A stretch of DNA of 60,403 nucleotides from CAZUXY01 sp964624235 (GTDB lineage: Bacteria; Spirochaetota; UBA4802; UBA5368), in contig CAZUXY010000030.1 of assembly GCA_964624235.1 (NCBI GenBank), positions 1-60,403 of the forward strand, read 5' to 3'. Positions within the stretch are counted from its first letter, which is position 1; the number at the start of each line of letters is the position of its first letter. The notes under the pieces are model-generated. The model ran no database searches. It saw only the letters and a list, made by a program, of their open reading frames with translations, and was not told the origin of the DNA. Shown piece after piece: positions 49,949-59,333 of the stretch. The position numbers and the translations under genes are program-made.

Positions 49949-52219
49949 ATGGGATTGCATAACTGCAGCATAAAGGAGCTTTCAAAAGACCTTCTGCATT
50001 TTCCGCTTTTTGAAAAAACCACACCGGCCTCCATCCTGAAGAAGCTGGATTTTTTTTCCGACCTGGAAATGAAGGTCCTGGATGAAATATCCGGCAGCGC
50101 GGTCATATCGGTGATTCCCGCCGGTACTATTATCTGCCGTTACGGCAAATATGACGAAAGGTTCTATGTAATCCTCGCGGGCGAGGTCAGCGCCGTTATC
50201 CCCACCGAGGACAATCCGCGTTACGAATTATACCGTCTCGGTAAGGGTGACTTTTTCGGCGAGGAACTGGTGGTTTCCTCCAGTCCCAGGGAGAATTCCA
50301 TCATCTCCACCACCGAGGTAACCGCCCTTTCAATGAACGCGGAGGTCTTAAGGAAACTGATCGATACGTCCGAGAGGATCAGCGCCCTGATGGACCATCA
50401 GTATATCCAGAGAGACCTCAGGGGCGATCTGAGAAGGGTGCCCCTCCTTACCAATCTTTCCGACGGCCTGTTCAACGAAGTGCTGAAACGGGTGGAACTG
50501 CAATCGGCCGAGAAGGGTCATGTAGTGTTCAGGGAAGGGGACGCGGGGGACGCGTTCTATCTGATCAGGGAAGGTCGCACCGATGTATACCGTACCGTGC
50601 AGGGCGAAAAGAAACTTATCGCGATACTCGGCCAGGACCAGTACTTCGGGGAGATGTCGCTGCTTTCCGACGAGTCACGCAACGCGACCGTCCAGTGCCT
50701 TACCGGCTGTGAGCTGGTGAAAATTTCCAGGGAGGATTTCCTGGGTATCGTTGAGAAAGAAGGCCGCATGATGGAAGAGCTCAACCGCGTCTTCGAAGAG
50801 CGGAAGAAGAACCGTGAGGACATTCTGAAAAACCCCCATGCCGCCATGATCAACCGGAGCGTGCTGGATCTCAACAAGGATATATACAGGCACCTCAACA
50901 TCCTCTCCCAGTGTGTCATAGACACCGAGCGTGGCGGCGCGCTGCTCGCCACGATGCCCGGTTCGCGCTATCCGTATGTCTATCCCAGGGACAGCGCGTG
51001 CGCATCGCGTTTTCTTTATAATGTATCCACCAGCATCCTCAAGGCGGGCGACGCGGCCTTCCGGCTGCTGGGGGAAATATCCCGTTTCATTCTCCACTGC
51101 CAGCGGGATGACGGGTACTGGGGGCAGCGCTACGGCATGGCCGGAGACGATAAGGGCATCTACAAACAGGAGGACAACGTGGCGCACGGCGTCACCATCC
51201 TCTGCCGGTATCTCCTTGCCGCCCGTCACAAGGGTGTGACCATTCCCAACCCCGATAGGTTCTTTGACGCCATAGAGAAGGGTTTTTCCTATGCCAAGAG
51301 GCATTTCTACAGGAACGAGATACATCTATTTTATTCAACGACCTCCATACATGAATCCGCCATTGAAGAAGGGTATTCCATCTGGGTGAACTACGCCTAT
51401 CTGCTCATGCTCAGACTCATGGAAATGGTGGGCGAAACCTACGACGTCTCCAAACGTTTCGACGAGGCCTGTGAACTGAAAAACGGGTTCGAACCCACCA
51501 TAGAAAAGATTTTCACCATATCGGGGCGGCTCGTGCGCCGCCTGAAGCCCAATGGGGAGATAGACCTGCGTCCCGATATCACCCTAATGAGTCCGTTCTT
51601 CTTCGGTACGGGCATGGAACGGGAATTTTTTATCCAGTCCGAGGAATTCCTGAATTCAATCAGGTTTATCGAACAGACACTGTGGGACCCTGACCTTGGA
51701 ATGCTGCAACGGTACCTTCCTTTCATCGAGGACCCCCACACCCATATCCACGCGGGCAACGGGCCCTGGCTCCAGTACACCTCCATGCTGGCGCAATACT
51801 ATTATTTTTCCGGGGATATTGAAAAGGGAAATAAAGTACTTGAAATTGTGGATTCCTACCAGTCTAAGGAAGGATATCTCTGCGAGCATCTTACAACTCC
51901 CGAGCGGTTTTACGAGTTCAAGCGGCTTGAATGGCTTCCCGGGGCGGATTTTGAAAAGGAGTTTGCTCCCGACATAATGGTTCCGGGAATCACCTATGAC
52001 CTGATAATAGAAGAACTGAACCACATGAAAAACTCTTATGACGAAATCGAAAGAAAGTGCACCACTGCCGGGGCAGGCGGCCACATCACTTTCGCCACGC
52101 CGTTAATGTGGTCCCATGCGGAATACGCCATGGCGCTTATGCTGAAAACCGAACGGGAGCTGAAAAATCTCAACAGCTCGCTGCATGAAAGACCCGGTAA
52201 TGGAAATACGCCTTCCTGA
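49949..52219 (+). CDS. Two cyclic-nucleotide-binding domains fused to a GH15-like (alpha/alpha)6 toroid
   Basis: The 756-residue protein has a cNMP-binding domain at ~35-150 and another at ~165-280. The second keeps a good phosphate-binding cassette (FGEMSLL...SRNATV, R244). The first is degenerate (FGEELVV...RENSI). Residues ~330-740 form a glucoamylase-type toroid with YPYVYPRDSA, WGQRYG...YKQEDN, EEGYSIW, CEHL and PLMWSHAEYAMAL. The last matches the GH15 end motif, and EE at 473-474 and E646 are candidate acids. GH15-like proteins include phosphorylase kinase subunits. A cAMP- or cGMP-controlled glucan hydrolase is the simplest reading. There is no signal peptide, so it is cytoplasmic. Confidence 0.8.
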   Translation: MGLHNCSIKELSKDLLHFPLFEKTTPASILKKLDFFSDLEMKVLDEISGSAVISVIPAGTIICRYGKYDERFYVILAGEVSAVIPTEDNPRYELYRLGKGDFFGEELVVSSSPRENSIISTTEVTALSMNAEVLRKLIDTSERISALMDHQYIQRDLRGDLRRVPLLTNLSDGLFNEVLKRVELQSAEKGHVVFREGDAGDAFYLIREGRTDVYRTVQGEKKLIAILGQDQYFGEMSLLSDESRNATVQCLTGCELVKISREDFLGIVEKEGRMMEELNRVFEERKKNREDILKNPHAAMINRSVLDLNKDIYRHLNILSQCVIDTERGGALLATMPGSRYPYVYPRDSACASRFLYNVSTSILKAGDAAFRLLGEISRFILHCQRDDGYWGQRYGMAGDDKGIYKQEDNVAHGVTILCRYLLAARHKGVTIPNPDRFFDAIEKGFSYAKRHFYRNEIHLFYSTTSIHESAIEEGYSIWVNYAYLLMLRLMEMVGETYDVSKRFDEACELKNGFEPTIEKIFTISGRLVRRLKPNGEIDLRPDITLMSPFFFGTGMEREFFIQSEEFLNSIRFIEQTLWDPDLGMLQRYLPFIEDPHTHIHAGNGPWLQYTSMLAQYYYFSGDIEKGNKVLEIVDSYQSKEGYLCEHLTTPERFYEFKRLEWLPGADFEKEFAPDIMVPGITYDLIIEELNHMKNSYDEIERKCTTAGAGGHITFATPLMWSHAEYAMALMLKTERELKNLNSSLHERPGNGNTPS

Positions 52220-53630
52220 AACAGCGCGCAGGGAAATCAACACGATAGCGGACACCTTCAATCGCGCGGGTTATGAATGCTATCTCGTGGGAGGGTCGGT
52301 GCGTGATCTGATTCTGGGGCTTGAGGTCTATGACTTCGACTTTGCCACCAATGCACGCCCCGAAGAGGTAACGCGGCTTTTCCGCAAGGTGATTCCTACA
52401 GGGATCAAGCACGGCACGGTGTCGGTGATCCACAAGGGGAGATCGTACGAGGTCACCACCTACCGTGCCGACGGAACTTATATCGACGGCCGCAGGCCCG
52501 AGCAGGTTCATTTCTCAAAGACCCTGGACGAAGACGTGCACCGGCGCGATTTTACCATCAACGGCCTGGCGTATGACATTCGCGGGGAAGAGATCATCGA
52601 CCTGGTCGGCGGCCTGGCCGATATCGAACGCAGGACCATACGCACCATAGGCGATCCCATGGTGCGTTTCGGCGAAGACGGCCTGAGGACATACCGCGCC
52701 TGCCGTATCGCGGCGAAGCTCCAGTTTGAAATAGAGGAAGAGACCTTCAGCGCCATAGCCGGGAGTCTCAAGGTCGCCTCGTCCATATCCATGGAACGGG
52801 TGCGTGACGAACTGCTCAAACTACTGGAATGCGAAATCCCGTCCATAGGGTTCGAGTACATGAGAAGATCGGGCCTGCTCCAGATCGTGCTGCCGGAGCT
52901 TCAGGCGGGTTACGGCTTGATGCAGAACCGTTTCCATCTGCATGATATCTATTACCACAGTCTGTATTCGTGCGATGCGGCCCCCAGGGAGGCGCCCCTG
53001 TTACGGCTTGCCGCCCTGCTCCATGATCTGGGGAAGGTACCCACGCGCCGGGCGGGCAGTGACGGTGATTTCACGTTTTACAACCACGAGATCGTGGGGG
53101 CGAAAATGGGTAAGAAGATCATGAGGCGCCTCAAGTTTTCCAACGAGGACACCTCACGGGTGGCGAACCTCATATCGAACCATATGTTCCATTATACCGA
53201 GGAGTGGACCGACGGAGCGGTGAGGAGGTTTATGCGCAAGGTGGGGCTGGAGAACCTGGACGAACTGGTCACCCTGCGTATCGCTGACCGCAGGGGCAAT
53301 GGTATGCGCGACGGCATGCCCCAGCCCATCAGGATACTGAAAAAGCGTATAGAAAAAATCATAGAAGCGGAGAACGCCATCACCGTCAGGGACCTGGACA
53401 TAGACGGACATATCATCATGAAAGAGTTCGGCATCGGGCCCGGTCCTGTGATCGGCGTCATCCTGAACGAACTGCTTGAAGCGGTGCTGGATAACCCCGA
53501 AATCAACAGGGGGGAAATCCTCCTGGAAAAAGCACGGGAGATCCTTGTCAGGGTGAGTGACGAAGGGGGAATCAAACGGAATGCATCTAAAAAGAAACAG
53601 GAACCGGATACCTCCGTTGATGAGTTTTAA
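52185..53630 (+). CDS. CCA tRNA nucleotidyltransferase / poly(A) polymerase family
   Basis: The 481-residue protein has the class II nucleotidyltransferase head: CYLVGGSVRDLILG, DFDFAT and RRDFTINGLAYD. An HD phosphohydrolase domain follows with LLHDLGKVPTR. The HD domain is more typical of tRNA CCA-adding enzymes with 2'-phosphodiesterase activity, whereas PcnB poly(A) polymerases lack it. I therefore lean to CCA addition, but the two are hard to separate by sequence. The start overlaps the end of the preceding gene by 35 bases. A second ATG at 52200 is possible. Confidence 0.85.
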   Translation: MKDPVMEIRLPETARREINTIADTFNRAGYECYLVGGSVRDLILGLEVYDFDFATNARPEEVTRLFRKVIPTGIKHGTVSVIHKGRSYEVTTYRADGTYIDGRRPEQVHFSKTLDEDVHRRDFTINGLAYDIRGEEIIDLVGGLADIERRTIRTIGDPMVRFGEDGLRTYRACRIAAKLQFEIEEETFSAIAGSLKVASSISMERVRDELLKLLECEIPSIGFEYMRRSGLLQIVLPELQAGYGLMQNRFHLHDIYYHSLYSCDAAPREAPLLRLAALLHDLGKVPTRRAGSDGDFTFYNHEIVGAKMGKKIMRRLKFSNEDTSRVANLISNHMFHYTEEWTDGAVRRFMRKVGLENLDELVTLRIADRRGNGMRDGMPQPIRILKKRIEKIIEAENAITVRDLDIDGHIIMKEFGIGPGPVIGVILNELLEAVLDNPEINRGEILLEKAREILVRVSDEGGIKRNASKKKQEPDTSVDEF

Positions 53631-53701
53631 CATGATCAGAGTGTAACGGGCCACGGGTAAAAAAAGGAGCTTCCATAAGAAAGATAAGGAGGGACCATGC
53701 G

Positions 53702-54460
53702 ATGGTGAAATTCGAGCTCAAAGGCAAAACCGCGCTGGTAACCGGCGCGAGCCGCGGCATAGGCGAAGCCATAGCAACGGCCTTTGCTGAAAACGGCGCC
53801 GAGGTGATACTGGCCAGCCGTAAGATCGAAGGACTGGGCAGAGTAGAGGAGAAGATCAGGAAAAACGGCGGGAAGGCAGAATCCATTGTATGCAACACCG
53901 GAGAGATGGCGCAGATTGACGCGCTCTTCGCGGAGTTGAAAAAAAGAGGGAAGAAGCTGGATATTCTGGTGAACAATGCGGCTACCAATCCCTTTTTTGG
54001 CGAAATGATAAACGTGGATGAGGGAATATGGGACAAGACGCTTGCGGTGAATCTGAAGGGTATCTTCTTCATGTGCCGGCACGCCGCCGGAATGATGAAG
54101 GAAACCGGCGGCGGTGTCATAGTGAACGTATCGTCGATCAACGGGATTAAACCGGCCCCCTTTCAGGGAGTCTATTCCATCACCAAGGCCGGGGTGATTT
54201 CCCTTACCCAGGCATTTGCAAAGGAGCTTGCCCAGTATAATATAAGGGTAAACGCGCTGCTGCCCGGGCTTACCGACACTAAATTCGCCGCGGCCCTTAC
54301 CCAAAATGAAGCCATACTCAACATGGTGCTTCCGACCATTCCCCTAAAGAGGATCGCCAAACCCGAAGAAATGGCCGGGGCGGTGCTGTACCTGGTGTCA
54401 GACGCCGCATCTTATACCACCGGCTCGTGTATTGTGGTGGACGGAGGCATACTGGCGTAA
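53702..54460 (+). CDS. SDR family oxidoreductase
   Basis: The 252-residue classical SDR has TGASRGIG, NNAAT, and S145, Y158 and K162. R40 after the second strand favours NADP(H). It resembles 3-ketoacyl-ACP reductases and glucose dehydrogenases and cannot be assigned more exactly. GGAGG nine bases before the ATG supports the start. It is the fourth classical SDR in the window; the others are at 13968 and 19694, plus the extended ones at 15477 and 32115. Confidence 0.85.
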   Translation: MVKFELKGKTALVTGASRGIGEAIATAFAENGAEVILASRKIEGLGRVEEKIRKNGGKAESIVCNTGEMAQIDALFAELKKRGKKLDILVNNAATNPFFGEMINVDEGIWDKTLAVNLKGIFFMCRHAAGMMKETGGGVIVNVSSINGIKPAPFQGVYSITKAGVISLTQAFAKELAQYNIRVNALLPGLTDTKFAAALTQNEAILNMVLPTIPLKRIAKPEEMAGAVLYLVSDAASYTTGSCIVVDGGILA

Positions 54461-54725
54461 CGAGTGTATTTTTTTGAGTACAAAGGAGAATAGGGGGGAT
54501 TTCGGAAATAAGGGGGATAGTAGTGGAAGTATCGATGTGCCATGCCTATTATCATTTTCCATGGAATCCCCGTATCTCCTGATCCCTATTGCTTCCTTCG
54601 TTTAGTGCTGTCCTCCCGCAGGCTTCATACCGACAAATAATACAGGAGTCTCTCCCTGTACCGGAAGGTCCTGGACCAGTCGTGCAGGGACATCGCATAA
54701 AAGCACACGAAGAGGTGGTTCGTCG

Positions 54726-55997
54726 ATGAACGATGTTATTGATGTCCAATTAGTCCCCTATGACCGTATGAAGGAACAGGTGGAACGGGAACTGCTGGCC
54801 TTTCTGGACGGGAAACGGCACCTTGAGGACGTATCCCTGCCCGGTATGGCTTTTGAAAAGGGGATAACCTCCGTACAGTTTCCCATCCCGTTCCTTGACA
54901 GCGCCCTGTTGCTCCGCTTCATATCGATCGTCAAGGGCCATCTCGATAATGTGCGTCTGCACTCTTTCGACGAAGGGTACTACGCCCTGCAAGCGTTGAA
55001 CAAGAGTCTCTTCAAGACCGACAATATTCTGGACAACATCAAAATAGAGTTTCTGGGTATGACATCGAACTTCCGCGTGCGTATTTCCCGCAAGGGGAAC
55101 CTGGGCCAGGAAGAGATCACCATGATCGTAGAGCTTTACAAAACAGCCTACGCGAATATCAGGGAGGACCCGTCTGAAAGACTGCGCAAGCTCGGTGCGA
55201 GCATTTATACCTCCAATGGGAATCTGGACTGGAGCTATATCGCCGGATACGAGGAGATGAAACGAAAGATCCGCGAATCCATCATACTTCCCTTCGAAAA
55301 CCCCGACATATACGACTCAATCGCGCGGCTTACGCGGCGTACCTACGAATCGAACCGTCCCAAGGCCATTCTCTTCGAGGGTCCCCCGGGCGTAGGGAAG
55401 ACCACCGTTGCGAAAATCATCGCCGGGGAGGTGAAAGTGCCCCTGGTGTACGTGCCCATAGAGTCCATCATGTCGAAATGGTACGGCCAGTCGTCCCAGA
55501 ACCTGTCCAGCATCTTCGACGCCTGTGAGGACCTGGGGGGATCCATCCTCTTCCTGGATGAAATCGATTCCCTGGCCGGTTCACGCGATCAGAATATGTT
55601 CGAAGCCACCCGCAGGGTGCTTTCTGTACTGCTGAGGAGGCTCGACGGTATCGACGCCGTTTCCAACACCATCACCATCGGCGCCACCAACAGGAAAAAC
55701 GACCTGGACCACGCCCTTATCAGCCGTTTCGACCAGACCATACACTTCCCCCTCCCCAACGCGAAGGAAAGGATGTCGATCTTCAGGAATTACGCCACAC
55801 ATCTATCGGATGAAGAACTGGATTTTCTGGCTAAAGACAGCGAGGGACTTTCGGGCCGGAACATCCGGGACATCTGCGAATATACCGAGCGCCGGTGGGC
55901 ACGCAAACTCATCGTCAAGGGACTCAAGGCGTCGATCCCCTCATTCGAGTATTACCGGCATGCCCTCAAGAGCCGCATGGAGGAGGAAAAGCGCTGA
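54726..55997 (+). CDS. AAA-family ATPase with unrecognised N-terminal domain
   Basis: The 423-residue protein has an AAA core at ~165-400. Walker A is at 218-226 (GPPGVGKTT), Walker B at 275-280 (ILFLDEID), and GATNRKNDLDHALISRFD carries sensor 1 and the arginine finger. It resembles the FtsH/spastin/katanin-like branch. The N-terminal ~160 residues match no family I know, and no protease domain is attached. AAA proteins of this shape remodel protein complexes or load substrate to a protease. AGAGGTGG precedes the ATG. Its 3' end overlaps the convergent GH57 gene by 32 bases. Confidence 0.82.
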   Translation: MNDVIDVQLVPYDRMKEQVERELLAFLDGKRHLEDVSLPGMAFEKGITSVQFPIPFLDSALLLRFISIVKGHLDNVRLHSFDEGYYALQALNKSLFKTDNILDNIKIEFLGMTSNFRVRISRKGNLGQEEITMIVELYKTAYANIREDPSERLRKLGASIYTSNGNLDWSYIAGYEEMKRKIRESIILPFENPDIYDSIARLTRRTYESNRPKAILFEGPPGVGKTTVAKIIAGEVKVPLVYVPIESIMSKWYGQSSQNLSSIFDACEDLGGSILFLDEIDSLAGSRDQNMFEATRRVLSVLLRRLDGIDAVSNTITIGATNRKNDLDHALISRFDQTIHFPLPNAKERMSIFRNYATHLSDEELDFLAKDSEGLSGRNIRDICEYTERRWARKLIVKGLKASIPSFEYYRHALKSRMEEEKR

Positions 55998-57513
55998 AGC
56001 GGGGATACCGGCGACGCCGCTCTTCGATGAAGCCGGCATCTGATTTTCCCTGTTCAATCCCGGTAATGATCGTCTCAGCGGACGACATGTGTTCTTCGAT
56101 GCGTTCCCTCCCGTAATCCCTGAAGGTTTCCCATGTCATGAAAAAACTCCAGTCCGAAGCCTGCGCGAGCATAATCTCATGCAGGGCGGCACGGGCTTCA
56201 TGGCCCCGGCTTCCCGTACGTTCAAGACGGTCGTGCAGCGCGCCGATCTTCCCGTAATAGCCAAGGCACTCGGGACTCAGCCATGTGCCGAAGTACCCGC
56301 CCCTGCCCCAGGATGATTCCGCGGGTGAGAAGACGCTCCGCGTATCCTCGGCTATGGAATCGGGTCTGACCATAATAGCCTGTTCGGAACGCGCTATCAG
56401 GTCCATGAGAGTTACCAGGAAATGAACCCCTTCGTGCCACCAGTGGCCGAAGAGTTCCATGTCAAAGGGAAGGGTGAATACCGGTGCGTCACCCGTCAGC
56501 GCGGACACCTCACCGGCGCGCCGTATAATGCGATGAAGGAAATCCGCGGCGTGACGTTCCGCTGCCTCCATTCCCACCCTGGGATCATATGGTTCCTTTT
56601 CACGGTCGCCGCCGGTGATGCGGTGGAGTTTCAGCCCGAGGGGTATCCTCACGGTGCCGGCCGCGGAGAGTTCCTCTTCTGACAGGGTATAGACGGTGTC
56701 CGCGTGAAATTCACGGTAACCGTAATCACCGGGGTATCCGCCGTGTTTTGACCAGATGGCGTCCGAGAGTACCACGTCCCTGAAAAAGAACCTGACCCCT
56801 GCCGGCGAACGCGAAGGCGCGAAGATAGAGTTCGTGGGTGGGTGCCCGGCTCCGTAGGCACCGTGCGTGTCGAGAAAAGAGTATTCCACGCCGCTGCCGG
56901 CCAGCAGCCTGTCGAGGCCGGTGTAATAACCCATTTCAGGGAGCCAGAACCCGCGGGGCCGGAATCCCATGGCCTTCTCAAAGATATCAAATCCCCGGTC
57001 GATCTGCAGGCATACCAGCTTTTCGTTGAAACGGAACGCCGGCAGCAGCGCGTGGGTTGCGGCCGTGGTTATGAGTCCTACACCGGCACTTCCTGCCTGT
57101 TTCTTCAGTTCACCGATAAGGTCTCCTCCCAGCGAGAGGTAATAGTCCCGTATCGAAACAATCCCTTCCCTGTAATGAGCCAGGGGTATGCGCAAATCCG
57201 GCCTTTTTTTCAGAGAAGGTGATTCAGAGAGCTGCAGCATGGTTTCCAGATAATCAAGAAACCGTTCCTGGTAGTACGGGTCATCCAGCATGGAGATCAG
57301 GGTGGGAGAGAAGGAAAGGGTCAGTGCGAACCGGCTTCCGCCGCGTATCATTTCGCCTGTCGCCTTCAGCATGGGGAGATAGCATTCAAAAAGGTTCTGG
57401 TGCAGCCAGAGTTCCTGCAGGGGGAGCCGCGAACCCTCCAGACGCACGTAGGGAAGATGCGCGTGGAGAACTAGTACGATTCGCGCAGCAGGCGAGCTCT
57501 GCCGGTCGGTCAT
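55966..57513 (-). CDS. Glycoside hydrolase family 57 (glucan branching/amylase-type)
   Basis: The 515-residue protein starts LVLHAHLPYVRLEG, typical of GH57. The nucleophile is E193 in GFWLPEMGY, and the acid/base is probably D351 in LPFDMELFGHWWHEG. GH57 branching enzymes (DUF1957-type) have this length and both motifs. They act on alpha-1,4-glucans in glycogen synthesis. Three bases separate it from the DUF4912-like gene upstream. No signal peptide is visible, so a cytoplasmic role is likely. Confidence 0.88.
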   Translation of the reverse strand: MTDRQSSPAARIVLVLHAHLPYVRLEGSRLPLQELWLHQNLFECYLPMLKATGEMIRGGSRFALTLSFSPTLISMLDDPYYQERFLDYLETMLQLSESPSLKKRPDLRIPLAHYREGIVSIRDYYLSLGGDLIGELKKQAGSAGVGLITTAATHALLPAFRFNEKLVCLQIDRGFDIFEKAMGFRPRGFWLPEMGYYTGLDRLLAGSGVEYSFLDTHGAYGAGHPPTNSIFAPSRSPAGVRFFFRDVVLSDAIWSKHGGYPGDYGYREFHADTVYTLSEEELSAAGTVRIPLGLKLHRITGGDREKEPYDPRVGMEAAERHAADFLHRIIRRAGEVSALTGDAPVFTLPFDMELFGHWWHEGVHFLVTLMDLIARSEQAIMVRPDSIAEDTRSVFSPAESSWGRGGYFGTWLSPECLGYYGKIGALHDRLERTGSRGHEARAALHEIMLAQASDWSFFMTWETFRDYGRERIEEHMSSAETIITGIEQGKSDAGFIEERRRRYPRFSAFPPPCGS

Positions 57514-57516
57514 CGG

Positions 57517-57954
57517 TTATGAAGAGAGGTTCCCGCCCGTGTCAGGGGTCCCGCGTTGTGCGGCACCAGAGAGCCTGAAAAGTTCACGCGCCGTACCGCT
57601 TCCCATTGCCGACTCCATAATTTCCAGGTCGGGCGGGAGATCCATTTCCTCCGAAAGCGCCAGTTCGTGCTGTTTGCCCGATTTGTCCATATAATAGAGG
57701 CCTACGCGGATTTTTCTGCCTGTCGCGCCCCGGGGAGGGTAAAGGTGCCAGCGGTTTTCCTGCCCGTGAACCTTCAACCCCCCGTCACCGGTCCACGAAG
57801 TCCCTTCACCCACCTGTGCATAAAGCCGCAAATCCGGACCTTCGGGGGGCGCCGAACGGTTGATTTTTCCCCAAAGTGTCTTGTCTATGCTCCAGGAAAC
57901 ATGGATCAGGGTCGGTTCGATAAGAAGTGTCAGAAATGTTGTGTTCTTTTTCAT
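57517..57954 (-). CDS. DUF4912-like protein, operon partner of GH57
   Basis: The 145-residue protein has the short beta-rich pattern seen in DUF4912: LLIEPTLIHVSWSID, LRLYAQVGE, WHLYPPRGATGRKIRVGLYYMDKSG. DUF4912 genes are often beside GH57 glucan branching genes in spirochaetes and related bacteria. The ATG at 57954 has AAAGGA upstream. The last ~20 residues (after SGAAQRG) look disordered. It is a likely carbohydrate-binding or structural partner of the GH57 enzyme. Confidence 0.68.
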   Translation of the reverse strand: MKKNTTFLTLLIEPTLIHVSWSIDKTLWGKINRSAPPEGPDLRLYAQVGEGTSWTGDGGLKVHGQENRWHLYPPRGATGRKIRVGLYYMDKSGKQHELALSEEMDLPPDLEIMESAMGSGTARELFRLSGAAQRGTPDTGGNLSS

Positions 57955-58115
57955 AATTCCTTTGTTCCACGGCGGGCCCCTGGTATCCGGTCGGGTAGTG
58001 ATGTTTCTTTTGTTCCGCCCGATAATTGAACTCGCCGGCGCATGGCCGTAAAAGGCACCGCACGGTCCGCCTGATATTCTGTTTGACTCAAAGATAACAG
58101 GCTGATTATTTTTTT

Positions 58116-58436
58116 TCAATAACAATTCTTTTATTAGTGGTATGGTTCGGCAGCACCGGCGGTCCCATTGCCGGGGACATGGGCGGGGCGTTACAGGAAA
58201 ATTTCATGAAGCGGTTAGACCTGCGGTCTTTCCATCCGGGAAGCACGGCAAATGCCGACCCCGGGCTGGTGTATCCCGCCCTAATGACGCTCCTTGAGCA
58301 CCTTGCCGGTGGCAGAATCGACCTGCATATTCATGCGGAACTGCCGCTTGATCGGGCCTGGGAAGCTCATGAAATGCTGGAAAGAGGGAAGGTCATGGGG
58401 AAACTGCTGCTGAAAACTTGGAAATATTTCTTCTGA
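58116..58436 (+). pseudogene. 3' fragment of an MDR zinc-type alcohol/quinone oxidoreductase gene
   Basis: The + frame matches only the C-terminal ~100 residues of a medium-chain dehydrogenase: VVWFGSTGGPIAG, then IDLHIHAELPLDRAWEAHEMLERGKVMGKLLLK. The N-terminal catalytic and cofactor parts are absent. Upstream sequence is A/T-rich and non-coding, and lies in the promoter area of the opposite-strand DUF4912 gene. It is a remnant left by deletion or rearrangement. Confidence 0.55.
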
Positions 58437-58526
58437 TGTCGGGCCGGGCGCCGTCACCTCGGCCGGGTTGTGAAGACGCGACAAAGATCTGTTACCTTGA
58501 TACATATAGAATGGAGGTCATACCGG

Positions 58527-59195
58527 ATGCTGTGCAGGGAAACCCTTGATTTTCTGTCGAAACTGGCGAAAAACAACAATCGTGAATGGTTCAAGTCGCA
58601 CAGGACGCTGTATGATGAAGCTCACGCGAATATGACCGACCTTACCATGTTTCTGATCGGAGAAATCGCGAAGTTCGATGAAATTGTACAGGGGGTAGCC
58701 CCAGGCGACTGCCTGTTCCGTATACACCGTGATACCCGTTTTTCCAGGGACAAGACTCCTTACAAGACCCATATCGGCGCTTTTATCAAAGGTGGGGGCC
58801 GCAGGACCGCCGGGGCAGGGTATTATCTGCAGGTGGCGCCGGGTGCCAGCCTCCTGGCGGTCGGTATCTACATGCCCCCCGCTGCCGAACTCAGCGCCAT
58901 TCGTAACGCCATCGCAGACAGGCCCGATGAGTTTAAAAAAATCACGGGCGACCGTACATTCAGAAGCGCATTCGGGGAACTTATAGGTGATACATTGAAA
59001 ACAGTCCCCAAAGGTTATCCCAGGGACCACCCCGAGGCGGAACTGCTGAGATACAAGAGCTACGCGGTCATGAAAGAGCTTTCGGACTCAGCGGTGCTGG
59101 ATAAGAGCTTTCCCGGCAGCGCGGTGAGGCTGTTCATGGCGGGAAAGGCCTTTAACCGGTTCCTCAATCAGGCCATGAAAATCAAAGGCGAGTAA
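58527..59195 (+). CDS. DUF2461 (TIGR02453) family protein
   Basis: The 222-residue protein matches DUF2461: FLSKLAKNNNREWFKSHRTLYDEA, DCLFRIHRDTRFSRDKTPYKTHIGAFI and AGYYLQVAPGASLLAVGIYMPP. Function is unknown. The RIHRDTRFS-KTPYKTH segment is the conserved heart and could bind a phosphate or nucleotide. GGAGG nine bases before the ATG at 58527 removes a 19-residue extension. It stands alone between the MDR relic and the SH3b protein. Confidence 0.82.
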   Translation: MLCRETLDFLSKLAKNNNREWFKSHRTLYDEAHANMTDLTMFLIGEIAKFDEIVQGVAPGDCLFRIHRDTRFSRDKTPYKTHIGAFIKGGGRRTAGAGYYLQVAPGASLLAVGIYMPPAAELSAIRNAIADRPDEFKKITGDRTFRSAFGELIGDTLKTVPKGYPRDHPEAELLRYKSYAVMKELSDSAVLDKSFPGSAVRLFMAGKAFNRFLNQAMKIKGE

Positions 59196-59333
59196 CGTAA
59201 CCGGGGAAGTTCACGCGACGGAGTGCTGCCGCTCTGTCTTTACCCGTTGGCCGGAGCGGAATGCTTCCTGTGAAATTTTGTTTAATGTACTGAAAACCGC
59301 GCATAGGGGATCAGGTTTGACCGGAGGTTGCGT

